Shown here piece by piece: positions 50,343-58,707 of a stretch of DNA of 64,000 bases (the stretch's first letter is position 1; each line of letters opens with the position of its first letter). The position numbers and the translations under genes were made by a program. Below the pieces are notes generated by a model. It searched no databases. It worked only from the letters and a program-made list of their open reading frames with translations, and was not told the DNA's origin. The stretch is from Ravibacter sp964559125 (GTDB lineage Bacteria > Bacteroidota > Bacteroidia > Cytophagales > Spirosomataceae), in contig CAZLGW010000006.1 of NCBI GenBank assembly GCA_964559125.1, forward strand, positions 124,001 to 188,000. The letters run 5' to 3'.

Positions 50343-51578
50343 CTATTCTCCTTCGCGGAAGTCCAGGTTCTTCCCGAATGTCTCTTCCATTCCCAGCAAT
50401 GAAACAATTGCCACCGCAAAACAGGCCGCTCCGACCACAGCAGCAGCCTGCAAAGTTCCCATATGAGGTTTAAGGAACTGGAACGCAGGAAGCGTGATCA
50501 GTACGGTCGCCCTGACATTATTGGCGACAGAAGTAGTAACCGTGGCCCGCATGTCTGTACCGAACTGCTCGGCGGTAGTAGTCAGGAACATGGCGATATA
50601 GCCGATAGAAAACCCAAGCACAGCATAACATGCATATAATTGCCCGGCGGTCTGGAGCCAGCCCGAAAGTAAAATGGCAGTAATCAGCAGGGTCGTTCCC
50701 ATCATAGCTCCGATTGCCTTTCTGCGTGAACGCAGCCAGTGACTCAGCACACCGCTGAACAGGTCGCCGCTCACGATACCGATATAGGTATACAGCACGC
50801 AGGATGCGGCCGCTACCCCGGTTATACCCAGTGCATCTGCGATCTCGTTACCGAATGTGGCATATATTCCTATAACCAGATAGGTAGGCAGGGCTATTCC
50901 CATGCAGCGGAGATAGCGATTCAGACGATCTCTCCTGGTCAGGAGCGTCCACCATTGCCCGCGTTTACCGCTCTCGCCTGCCGCTTTGGTAAACAAATAA
51001 GATTCGAGCACCCTGAGTCTTAAACCGAGCAGGACGATTCCCATACCACCCCCGATAAAATAGGCGCTCCTCCAATCGGTCAGCGACACGGTGAAATAGG
51101 CTGCGATCGCTCCGGCAAGCCCTACCCCGGCCATGATTGCGGCTCCCAGGCCTCGGATTTCCTTCGGGAGGATCTCTGCAATCAGTGTTATTCCGGCGCC
51201 GAGCTCTCCGGCCAGTCCGATCCCGGCCGTAAACCTGAGTATGCTGTATATCTCCACATTCTGCACAAAACCGCAGAGTATGTTAGCAATAGAATACGTA
51301 AGAATAGACGCAAAAAGCACTGATCGCCTACCCATTCTGTCTCCAAGCACGCCCCAAAGAAATCCTCCGATCAGTAACCCGGCCTGCTGCCAGTTATAGA
51401 TATAGGCCCCTGTAGTAGAAACCTGCGCATCTGAAAGCCCCAGGGCTTTCAGGCTTGGCACCCTTACGATATTGAAGAGTAATAGATCGTATACATCTAT
51501 AAAATAGCCGAGAGTAGCTACGATTACGGGAGCGCTGAAAAGTAGATTCCGGCCGGCGGAAGTAGAAATGGTGGTCAT
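50343..51578 (-). CDS. MFS transporter, metabolite:proton symporter type
   Basis: The 411-residue protein has about 12 membrane segments and the MFS signature between TM2 and TM3 (GVLGDRMGRRSVLF). A LAGELGAGITLIAEILPKEIRG stretch is typical of the sugar/metabolite:H+ symporter (SP/MHS) branch. It should import a small organic acid or sugar; the substrate is unknown. Start chosen at 51578 because the 19 residues before it (from 51635) are encoded over the probable promoter region, where a CAAATTTG element lies close to the consensus. It lies next to the murA-like repeat copy that ends the ATPase module. Confidence 0.9.
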   Translation of the reverse strand: MTTISTSAGRNLLFSAPVIVATLGYFIDVYDLLLFNIVRVPSLKALGLSDAQVSTTGAYIYNWQQAGLLIGGFLWGVLGDRMGRRSVLFASILTYSIANILCGFVQNVEIYSILRFTAGIGLAGELGAGITLIAEILPKEIRGLGAAIMAGVGLAGAIAAYFTVSLTDWRSAYFIGGGMGIVLLGLRLRVLESYLFTKAAGESGKRGQWWTLLTRRDRLNRYLRCMGIALPTYLVIGIYATFGNEIADALGITGVAAASCVLYTYIGIVSGDLFSGVLSHWLRSRRKAIGAMMGTTLLITAILLSGWLQTAGQLYACYAVLGFSIGYIAMFLTTTAEQFGTDMRATVTTSVANNVRATVLITLPAFQFLKPHMGTLQAAAVVGAACFAVAIVSLLGMEETFGKNLDFREGE

Positions 51579-51638
51579 AGGAGGAAGGAAAAAGATCAGG
51601 CTTTTACGATTTGCAAATTTGCAATAATTCAGCATTAA

Positions 51639-51665
51639 ACAAGCTCCGCCCTATCGCATTCAGCC
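51639..51665. repeat. diverged copy of the murA 3' end (distal copy)
   Basis: ACAAgCTCCGCCC-TATCGC, then ATTCAGCC, repeats the sequence at 52919-52946 inside the 3' end of murA in the same orientation. It differs at two bases and one single-base gap over about 27 positions. The stop codon of the ATPase gene (51660-51662, minus strand) lies within this copy. Weaker likeness seems to go on beyond the copy (ATTTGCA words at 51610-51623, compared with 52885-52892). Confidence 0.8.
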
Positions 51666-52814
51666 ACCTCCTTCCAGACTCCTGCCCAGCTCATTCAATG
51701 AAACCACGTCAATCCCTTCACTCATGGGCCAGGTATCGGGTGAGGGCGTTATCACAAAAGTGTGTTTGGGTTTGATGTCTTCTATAGCGATATGATTTCC
51801 TTTCGAAAGCACAGGGGCAAACGATGCCTTACATTCGACGGCTATGGTTTCGTTGTGGAGCTGCACAACAAAGTCGATTTCAGCCCCGCCTGCCGTCCGG
51901 TAATAAAAAATATCGGCGTCAGGAAATGTTCCCCGCAAGTTGGCAAGCACGACCGACTCCCAGGTAGCCCCGAACGCAGGGTGCCCCGTTAATCCTTCAA
52001 ACGAACGCAACCCCAGCAAAGCAGCGGCGATTCCCGAATCCGATATATATACTTTAGGCGATTTTACCAGTCGTTTGCCCAAATTCGGCAGATAGGGTTC
52101 GACTACATCTACCATAAAAGTGCTTTTCAGCAAGTCAATATGGTTCCTTACGGTCTGGTTGCTTACACCCAGTGAATTTCCCAGGGTTGAATAGTTAACC
52201 GTTTGCCCGTTGAGATGTGCCAGCATTTGCCATAAGCGCCGCATGGTCGCCGGAGTGAAGTTGATCCATTGAAGCAGATCCCGCTCCAAAAAAGTAGAAA
52301 TAAAACTATTCCGCCAGTCGAGAGAAACTTTATCGTCTGCAGCCAGGAGGCTCCGCGGAAAACCACCTCGCAGAAAATATTTCTCTATGCCGACACTCTC
52401 TGTTTCAGACCATAAAAATGGAGTAAGCTGCTTGTATAGGATTCGTCCGGCAAGCGATTCGGAGCTTTGCATCAATAAATCACGCGAAGCCGAACCGAGC
52501 ACGATAAAACAACCCGGACGATCCCACTCGTCAACCAGGCTCCTGATGAGAGGGAACAAGTCCGGTCTGCGCTGGATCTCATCTATGCATATGAGCTTTT
52601 CTCTCTGGGTGCTGAGAAACCATTCGGCATCCCTTAGCTTTTCCAGGTCGGAAGGGCGCTCCAGGTCCAGGTATAAGGTTTCCGAAGACTGGCCTTTGAA
52701 CAGGTGCTTTACTAAAGTAGATTTCCCACACTGGCGCGGGCCGATTACTGCCGTAACCGGGAAATGTTTTGTGGCCGAAACCAGGTCTGGTTCTATCCTT
52801 CTTTGTAGGTACAT
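51660..52814 (-). CDS. AAA-family ATPase with DUF4143 domain
   Basis: The 384-residue protein has an N-terminal AAA_14 P-loop domain (Walker A GPRQCGKSTLV at about 27-37, Walker B LICIDEIQRRPDL at about 73-85, sensor VLGSASRDLL) and a C-terminal DUF4143 domain (about 200-340) with a nuclease-like stretch near the end (GGAEIDFVV, AVECKAS). Family function is not established. Similar ATPases are frequent, strain-variable solitary genes. The gene lies between murA and an MFS gene. Its promoter overlaps a perfect 20-bp inverted repeat. Its final codons and stop lie in a second copy of the murA 3' end, so the gene looks inserted. Confidence 0.93.
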   Translation of the reverse strand: MYLQRRIEPDLVSATKHFPVTAVIGPRQCGKSTLVKHLFKGQSSETLYLDLERPSDLEKLRDAEWFLSTQREKLICIDEIQRRPDLFPLIRSLVDEWDRPGCFIVLGSASRDLLMQSSESLAGRILYKQLTPFLWSETESVGIEKYFLRGGFPRSLLAADDKVSLDWRNSFISTFLERDLLQWINFTPATMRRLWQMLAHLNGQTVNYSTLGNSLGVSNQTVRNHIDLLKSTFMVDVVEPYLPNLGKRLVKSPKVYISDSGIAAALLGLRSFEGLTGHPAFGATWESVVLANLRGTFPDADIFYYRTAGGAEIDFVVQLHNETIAVECKASFAPVLSKGNHIAIEDIKPKHTFVITPSPDTWPMSEGIDVVSLNELGRSLEGGG

Positions 52815-52835
52815 GACTCATCCAGGATGGTCATA

Positions 52836-52867
52836 CAAAGCTAAACCTTCTCTTTCAACTATGCAAA
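52836..52867 (-). promoter_or_regulatory. promoter of the DUF4143 ATPase gene
   Basis: On the minus strand TTTG (52867-52864), a 20-nt spacer and TAGCTTTG (52843-52836) make a full consensus promoter, 21 bp before the start codon. The -33 element lies inside the left arm of the inverted repeat at 52856-52898. Confidence 0.7.
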
Positions 52868-52898
52868 TCTCAAATTGGATTTGAGATTTGCATAGTTG
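52856..52898. repeat. perfect 20-bp inverted repeat with 3-nt centre
   Basis: Arms at 52856-52875 and 52879-52898 are perfectly complementary over 20 bp (outer end CAACTATGCAAATC, inner end CTCAAAT) with TGG between them. The repeat begins 10 bp after the murA stop and ends 41 bp before the ATPase start. It has no T run, so it is a poor terminator. Overlap with the -33 element suggests an operator, or a terminal structure of a mobile module. Confidence 0.95.
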
Positions 52899-52908
52899 AT
52901 CTTTCGTA

Positions 52909-54216
52909 TTACACCCTCACAATCTCCGCCCCTATCGCGTTCAGCCGGGCATCAATATTCTGGTATCCCCTGTCGATCTGTTCTATATTGTCTATAACGC
53001 TCGTACCTTTTGCAGACAATGCTGCGATGAGCAGCGCCACCCCTGCGCGGATGTCGGGCGATGTCATCCGGATGCCTTTCAGCTGCGACTCCCTGTTGAG
53101 ACCGATCACCGTTGCCCGGTGGGGATCGCAAAGGATGATCTGGGCTCCCATATCGATCAGCTTATCTACAAAAAACAGGCGGCTTTCAAACATCTTCTGA
53201 TGGATCAGCACCGTGCCCTGCGCCTGGATAGCGGTTACGAGTACGATGCTCAGCAGATCGGGCGTAAACCCGGGCCAGGGAGCATCGGAAACCGTCATGG
53301 TCGAACCGTCGAGGAAAGCCTCGATCCGGTATTTCTCCCGGGCCGGGATATGAATATCGTCGCCCCGGATCTCAAGCCTGATGCCCAGTCGCCGGAAAAC
53401 ATCCGGGATAATTCCCAATTCGTGTACCTGGCAGTTCTTAATGGTAATTTCGGACTGTGTCATAGCGGCGAGCCCTATAAAACTACCTATTTCTATCATA
53501 TCCGGGAGCATGGTGTGTTCCGTTCCTCCCAGACTTTCAACTCCTTCTATCGTAAGCAGGTTGGATCCTACCCCCGATATCTTTGCGCCCATCCGGTTGA
53601 GCATCCGGCAAAGCTGCTGCAGATAGGGCTCACAGGCAGCATTGTAGATAGTGGTGATACCTTCGGCGAGCACTGCCGCCATCACTACATTGGCGGTCCC
53701 GGTTACCGAAGCTTCATCCAGCAGCATATAGGTACCCCTAAGCTTTTCGGCCTCTACCCGGTAGAACCCGCCATCCTCCTCGTCATAGTGAAAAGCGGCT
53801 CCCAGCTTCTCAAATCCCAGGAAATGGGTATCAAGCCGTCTGCGCCCGATTTTATCGCCCCCCGGCCGCGAAATACTCCCTTTTCCGAACCTGCCGAGCA
53901 TAGGTCCCAGCAGCATCACCGAACCCCGCAGGGCAGTAGCTTTTTGTTTATAAAGGGCTGTTTCGAGGTACTCCAGATTAACCTTGTCGGCCTGGAACCG
54001 TACCGAAGAGTCGCCGAGCCTTTCGACCCGGACCCCCAGATCGCCCAGGAGATTAATAAGCTGATTGACATCCCTTATGTCCGGGATATTATGCACTGTA
54101 ACCGGCTCGGAAGTAAGTAAAACGGCACACAATATCTGAAGTGCCTCATTTTTGGCTCCCTGGGGATAAATGTCTCCCTTCAGGCGCCTGCCTCCTGTAA
54201 TTCTGAAGGACGCCAT
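52909..54216 (-). CDS. murA: UDP-N-acetylglucosamine 1-carboxyvinyltransferase
   Basis: The 435-residue enzyme transfers enolpyruvyl from PEP to UDP-GlcNAc, the first committed step of peptidoglycan synthesis. Family blocks are present: GDIYPQGAKNEALQILCA near the N-terminus, RGSVMLLGPML, RRLDTHFLGFEKLGA, and near the end DIRAGVALLIAAL. The loop residue equivalent to E. coli Cys115 is Asp121 (SRPGGDKIG). Cys-to-Asp exchange at this site is known to make MurA insensitive to fosfomycin while leaving activity. It follows the DUF4290 gene by 42 bp. Its last bases are repeated 1.3 kb away at the end of the ATPase gene. Confidence 0.97.
   Translation of the reverse strand: MASFRITGGRRLKGDIYPQGAKNEALQILCAVLLTSEPVTVHNIPDIRDVNQLINLLGDLGVRVERLGDSSVRFQADKVNLEYLETALYKQKATALRGSVMLLGPMLGRFGKGSISRPGGDKIGRRRLDTHFLGFEKLGAAFHYDEEDGGFYRVEAEKLRGTYMLLDEASVTGTANVVMAAVLAEGITTIYNAACEPYLQQLCRMLNRMGAKISGVGSNLLTIEGVESLGGTEHTMLPDMIEIGSFIGLAAMTQSEITIKNCQVHELGIIPDVFRRLGIRLEIRGDDIHIPAREKYRIEAFLDGSTMTVSDAPWPGFTPDLLSIVLVTAIQAQGTVLIHQKMFESRLFFVDKLIDMGAQIILCDPHRATVIGLNRESQLKGIRMTSPDIRAGVALLIAALSAKGTSVIDNIEQIDRGYQNIDARLNAIGAEIVRV
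52919..52946. repeat. murA 3'-end repeat (proximal copy)
   Basis: The last coding bases of murA (residues about LNAIGAEIV) form one copy of a direct repeat whose other copy is at 51639-51665. The two enclose the inverted repeat, promoter and DUF4143 ATPase gene. Confidence 0.8.
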
Positions 54217-54258
54217 AATTACAAATGATAGAATTTATATCTTAAATACCGTCAGCAG

Positions 54259-54972
54259 CTATTTTCCCTTCCTGTTCCGGTTTTTATTAAACTTGCTGTG
54301 CTGGCGATGCCTGTTGTGATTATTGCCCCCGCCTGCGTTATAGGAAGTAGAATTAAAACGATCGGGAACGAAATTATAGCTGCCGGTCTGAGACTGGTAA
54401 CCCGTCACCTGGCCGCCTCTCTGGCGTTCAAGCCCGCTGTTCCTGTCTTTAGGCGAAGCTTCGATAGGGCCTTTTTCCTTTATGTAGGTCAGCTCCGCAT
54501 GCAGCTTACCTTTCGAAAGGTGCTCCAGTTGCTCCAGCAAGACCGAATCCTCTACGTTATCTTTGTTCCACGTGCTGTAGAACGATCTCATCAACCTGAA
54601 AATATAAGACACGAAAGCCAGCCGGTCGTCGACATCCTCGGTTTCGATAGCCCGCTCTACCAGCAATTCGAGATTGCGGCCATAATGCCGGTAAACCAGC
54701 CCGTGCTGGTTATAGCCGACAGGCAGGGGCTTTTTCCCCAGGGCATCCTTTGACGGCGCCGGAAACGGGCTGTCGACATCCAGCTCAAATCCCGAAATGA
54801 TATAAAGATCATCCCAAAGCTTATTGGTGTAGTCCTGGTTGTCTTTCATGGCAGGATGAATCTGCCTCATGAGCTCTACCAGGATATGCGCGTAAAGTGT
54901 ACGCTTTCCCCGATCATCTATCGTTTTGATGTGATCAGCCAGTTTCTCAACATTACTACCGTACTCTTTCAA
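54259..54972 (-). CDS. DUF4290 protein
   Basis: The 237-residue cytoplasmic protein starts with MKEYGSNVEKLADHIKTIDDRGKRTLYAHILVEL-type helices (pattern given in part) and has the conserved YNQHGLVYRHYGRN region typical of DUF4290. A basic, Gly/Asn/Gln/Arg-rich disordered tail follows (about 175-237) ending in NKNRNRKGK. The tail looks fit for RNA or protein binding. DUF4290 is confined to Bacteroidota and commonly precedes murA. Its function is unknown; co-transcription with murA hints at the cell envelope. Confidence 0.93.
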   Translation of the reverse strand: MKEYGSNVEKLADHIKTIDDRGKRTLYAHILVELMRQIHPAMKDNQDYTNKLWDDLYIISGFELDVDSPFPAPSKDALGKKPLPVGYNQHGLVYRHYGRNLELLVERAIETEDVDDRLAFVSYIFRLMRSFYSTWNKDNVEDSVLLEQLEHLSKGKLHAELTYIKEKGPIEASPKDRNSGLERQRGGQVTGYQSQTGSYNFVPDRFNSTSYNAGGGNNHNRHRQHSKFNKNRNRKGK

Positions 54973-55012
54973 GGAAGTTGTGTTTATCCGGAGAAGATTT
55001 TTTTCCGAACTG

Positions 55013-55020
55013 CAAAATTA
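55013..55020 (-). promoter_or_regulatory. promoter -7 element of the DUF4290-murA unit
   Basis: The minus strand reads TAATTTTG, an exact TAnnTTTG, 40 bp before the DUF4290 start codon. No -33 element is evident. The divergent region (54973-55188) is otherwise AT-rich. Confidence 0.5.
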
Positions 55021-55188
55021 CAAGATTTTTTCTTTTCGTCCTTACCTGCTATCCCCTATCATTCCAACCTTCTCACTTTCTTTATACTCCTCAATAAAAA
55101 AAATATTAGTTTCGTACACTACAGGCTTTGTAACTTTCGGATTCTCCGGGATTGCAACAGTTTCCTGGCAGGAAAAGTAACTGGTACT

Positions 55189-55929
55189 ATGACTATTCTG
55201 TACATTGTTTTTAATTGGGTAAATTTTTTTTCAAGTTCCCCACCCGTCATCACAGATTCTCCGCCTGTTTATACAGCCTCAGAAACAATTAAGACAGACA
55301 CCCTGCGCCTTCCGCAACGGCTGTACACCGACGCTACCTATTTGTCCCAATACCTGTTCAACGGCGCACGTTACCACGTCTACGACCGGCAGGCACAGAC
55401 ACATCAGTTTTACCTGACAAGAGACCTTATCACAGGCACGATCCGGTACGACGGCTACGATTACGGGCCATTTCAGATGCATTATGATATCAACCTGGAC
55501 ATGCTGGTCATCAAACAGCCCTATAACGGCTACCTTGTCGGGCTCGACTCCTCCAGGGTAGAACATTTCACACTCAACAACAGCTATTTCGAGCATATTT
55601 CCAATCATCCGCAGCTTAAAAAGGGGATTTACCAGACGCTGTACAACGGTGACATCAAATTAATCTGCCGCCGGAAAAAGATACGATACGAGAAATATGA
55701 GGATCTCAAAGCGATCCCCATATTTGTTGATGTCAGCTCCTATTTTTTCTATACCGGGGGAGAATACAGGCAAGTCCGGCGTAAAAAAGATATATACCGC
55801 CTTTTTCCCGAACACCGGAGAGAGATCCGCCGGTATCTCAGGTTGGCACACTCTTCCTTAAGGGAGGACACCGAACGTCACCTTGTCGAAATAGCTAAAA
55901 TCATAAATCCGCCTGGCCCAGGGATATGA
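55189..55929 (+). CDS. uncharacterised protein heading a TonB receptor operon
   Basis: The 246-residue protein starts with a short hydrophobic segment (MTILYIVFNWVNFF) that may export or anchor it. The rest is rich in Tyr, Arg and Asp, with strands such as ARYHVYDRQAQTHQFYL, RYDGYDYGPFQMHYDINLDMLVI and SYFFYTGGEYRQV. It ends in a basic helical region (RLFPEHRREIRRYLR). I recognise the pattern from unnamed Bacteroidota proteins beside TonB receptors but know no function. Start at 55189 was chosen; the frame is open much further upstream, but that part lies across the divergent promoter region and has no protein-like character. Its stop overlaps the receptor start by 4 bp. Confidence 0.8.
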   Translation: MTILYIVFNWVNFFSSSPPVITDSPPVYTASETIKTDTLRLPQRLYTDATYLSQYLFNGARYHVYDRQAQTHQFYLTRDLITGTIRYDGYDYGPFQMHYDINLDMLVIKQPYNGYLVGLDSSRVEHFTLNNSYFEHISNHPQLKKGIYQTLYNGDIKLICRRKKIRYEKYEDLKAIPIFVDVSSYFFYTGGEYRQVRRKKDIYRLFPEHRREIRRYLRLAHSSLREDTERHLVEIAKIINPPGPGI

Positions 55930-58694
55930 GAAAAACACTACCATTCATTCGTATTTTACTGGCCTTCATCCTGCTGTCGGCTACAGGTGTTGTGTATGCC
56001 CAGGAAAAAACGCAGCAGGTATCGGTCGACTTTCTGAATGTAAGTTTCGATATTTTTATCGCGGACCTTGAGCGGCAGACCGACTATACATTTTTCTACG
56101 ATCCGGAGCGTTTCGACAGTCTCCAGGTAACCATGCAGGCAAAGAACCAGACGGTCTCTTCTGTTTTATCTGCGCTCTTCAGGGATACCGAATTCCGCTT
56201 TTCGACCGACCCTTTTAACCGGGTCTTTATTACGCAAAAGACGCCTATCATAACCAGGCTTCCTTCCGAAAGTCCCGATTCCACATCAGGCTCCGTCATT
56301 GCTTATGCGCTTCCCGACAACGAAGAAACCAACCGGCTGATCTCATCGGAAGAAAGCAAAGTTCATGATATCGGAGTCAAAACATACAGAAGAACGCCGG
56401 GCAATGCCACTATTACAGGATACGTAAGAAACATCAAAAACGGAGAACCGCTGATCGGCGCCGCTGTTTTTTTAGAAAAGCCTTCCATAGGCACAATTGC
56501 CGATGCGCTGGGATACTACTCGCTTACCTTACCCAAAGGCAGGCATACCCTGCGGATAAAGAGCTTCGGGATGAGAGAAACTTTCCGCACTATTGAGGTA
56601 TACGGGAACGGTACGCTCGACATTGAAATGAAGGAAAGCGTGATCGCCCTCCGGGAAGTTGCGATCGTAGCCGGGGCCGACGTCAACGTTGCCGGGAGCC
56701 AGATGGGACAGGTAAAGCTGAGCATGAAGACCATCCGTCAGATACCTTCAGCGCTCGGCGAATCAGACCTGCTCAGGACCGTTATGGCGATTCCCGGTGT
56801 AAAATCAGTGGGAGAAAGCAGCGTAGGCCTGAACATAAGAGGTGGCTCGGCAGACCAGAACCTGATCACCTTCAACGACGTACCGATCTACAATCCATCT
56901 CATTTATTCGGCTTTTTCACCTCGTTCAACCCGGACATTCTAAAAGACGTCGAGCTGTATAAAAGTGCAATTCCTTCGCGGTACGGGGGGCGATTGTCGT
57001 CGGTCCTGGAAATAAACAGCAGGGATGGTAACCGCAAAAAGCTGGTTGGTGCCGGCGGAATAGGACTGCTTACGGGAAAGCTGTCTATCGAAGGCCCTAT
57101 TATAAAAGACAAGAGTTCCTTCCTGATCTCAGGACGGTCTACTTATTCCGACTGGCTTCTCAAAAAAGTAGAAAACCCGAGCTTCAGAAACGGAAGCGCC
57201 TCTTTTTACGATGTAAATGTCCACCTCAGCCACGAAGTCGATCAGCGGAACAGCGTGTACCTGAGCGGCTACCTGAGCAATGACCGGTTCAAGCTACTGG
57301 GAGATACTGTCTATTCTTACCAGAATAAGCTTATTTCCTTTAAATGGAAGCGGATGCTCAGCAAAAATCTGTTCGGCAGCATTTCTCTTTCCCATAACCA
57401 GTACAGCTATGATATGAACAGTACCCGGGTGCCGGAAAATGCTTTTGCGCTGGACTTTGGGATCAGGCAGTACAACGGAAGGCTCGATTTCGAATATGAA
57501 GCCAACGACACCTATAAGCTCCATTTCGGGGCTTCATCCACCCGATATGAGCTCCAGTCGGGCGCTATGACGCCTGTGGGTGAAAGATCCCTGGTTATGG
57601 GCAACAGCCTCGAACCCGAACAGGGGCAGGAAAGCGCGGTTTACCTGGAAAACCACTACGACATTTCCCGGAGGCTGCTCGTCTCCGCGGGGTTTCGCCT
57701 GTCGATGTTCAACTACCTCGGACCGAAAAAGGTTTCGCTGTATGTCCCCGGCTTACCCTTTGAAAAGCAGTATATAACCGAAACCGTACAATACGATAAA
57801 GGCGAAACGATCCGTACCTACCTGCAGCCCGAATACAGAATTTCTTTAAGATATGCGCTTTCCGGCAACGAATCGCTGAAAGCCAGCTTCAATACTACCC
57901 GCCAGTATATGCACCTGCTGACCAACACCATGACCATCGCCCCCACCGATGTCTGGAAACTAAGCGATCTGCACCTGCAACCTCAGAAAGGCGTGCAGGG
58001 TTCGGTCGGCTGGTATAAAAATCTCATGAACAATAAGCTCGAGATTTCTGCAGAAGCCTACTACAAGCTGATCCGCAATTTCCTGGATTTTAAAAGCGGT
58101 GACTCGCTCATTCTCAATCACAACATAGAGACGGCTACCATCAATACAAAAGGGAAGGCCTACGGGATCGAGCTGATGGCTAAAAAACTGGCAGGCAAAG
58201 TAAACGGATGGGTCGCCTATACCTATTCCCGGACTATGCTCAGGGCGCTTGACAGGGAATCGGAAGACGCTCCGAACAACGGCAATTACTACCCGGCCAA
58301 TTACGACAAGCCCCATGACTTCACTTTCGCCGGCAACTACAAATTCACCCACCGGTTCAACATATCCCTCAACATGACCTACAGCACCGGAAGGCCATAT
58401 ACTCCGCCGGTCGGGAAGTACTATGCCGACGGGTCGTGGAGGGTTTTCTACGCAGAGCGAAATCAATACCGGATCCCGGACTACTACCGGGTAGATGTAT
58501 CGCTCAATATCGAAGGCAATCACAAGGTAAGAAAACTGGCCCACAGCTCCTGGACGGTGGCTGTCTTCAACCTCCTGGGAAGGCGCAACCCTTCATCGGT
58601 CTACTTCCAGACCAGCCGCGGGATGGTTGATGGCTACAAGCTGTCCATTTTCGGGAACCCTGTTCCGACCATTACGTATAATTTCCGCTTTTAG
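55926..58694 (+). CDS. TonB-dependent receptor with STN and carboxypeptidase-like domains
   Basis: The 922-residue outer-membrane receptor has a signal peptide (about 1-25). Then come an STN/secretin-TonB short domain (about 30-105: VSVDFLNVSFDIFIADLERQ, DYTFFYDP), a CarboxypepD_reg-like domain (about 160-240), a plug (about 265-375: LNIRGGSADQNLITFNDVPIY) and a C-terminal barrel ending in TYNFRF. STN domains are used for signalling to anti-sigma factors in FecA-like receptors, but no FecR-type gene is beside it. It overlaps the upstream gene by 4 bp and is followed after 13 bp by a DUF4249 lipoprotein gene, a pairing seen often in Bacteroidota. Confidence 0.95.
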   Translation: MRKTLPFIRILLAFILLSATGVVYAQEKTQQVSVDFLNVSFDIFIADLERQTDYTFFYDPERFDSLQVTMQAKNQTVSSVLSALFRDTEFRFSTDPFNRVFITQKTPIITRLPSESPDSTSGSVIAYALPDNEETNRLISSEESKVHDIGVKTYRRTPGNATITGYVRNIKNGEPLIGAAVFLEKPSIGTIADALGYYSLTLPKGRHTLRIKSFGMRETFRTIEVYGNGTLDIEMKESVIALREVAIVAGADVNVAGSQMGQVKLSMKTIRQIPSALGESDLLRTVMAIPGVKSVGESSVGLNIRGGSADQNLITFNDVPIYNPSHLFGFFTSFNPDILKDVELYKSAIPSRYGGRLSSVLEINSRDGNRKKLVGAGGIGLLTGKLSIEGPIIKDKSSFLISGRSTYSDWLLKKVENPSFRNGSASFYDVNVHLSHEVDQRNSVYLSGYLSNDRFKLLGDTVYSYQNKLISFKWKRMLSKNLFGSISLSHNQYSYDMNSTRVPENAFALDFGIRQYNGRLDFEYEANDTYKLHFGASSTRYELQSGAMTPVGERSLVMGNSLEPEQGQESAVYLENHYDISRRLLVSAGFRLSMFNYLGPKKVSLYVPGLPFEKQYITETVQYDKGETIRTYLQPEYRISLRYALSGNESLKASFNTTRQYMHLLTNTMTIAPTDVWKLSDLHLQPQKGVQGSVGWYKNLMNNKLEISAEAYYKLIRNFLDFKSGDSLILNHNIETATINTKGKAYGIELMAKKLAGKVNGWVAYTYSRTMLRALDRESEDAPNNGNYYPANYDKPHDFTFAGNYKFTHRFNISLNMTYSTGRPYTPPVGKYYADGSWRVFYAERNQYRIPDYYRVDVSLNIEGNHKVRKLAHSSWTVAVFNLLGRRNPSSVYFQTSRGMVDGYKLSIFGNPVPTITYNFRF

Positions 58695-58707
58695 ATCACC
58701 AGGCATT

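Noticed and set aside
54856..55188. Upstream extension of the first gene of the TonB receptor operon
   Set aside because: The extension overlaps the DUF4290 gene and its promoter on the other strand, and its translation is Phe- and Cys-rich without family likeness.
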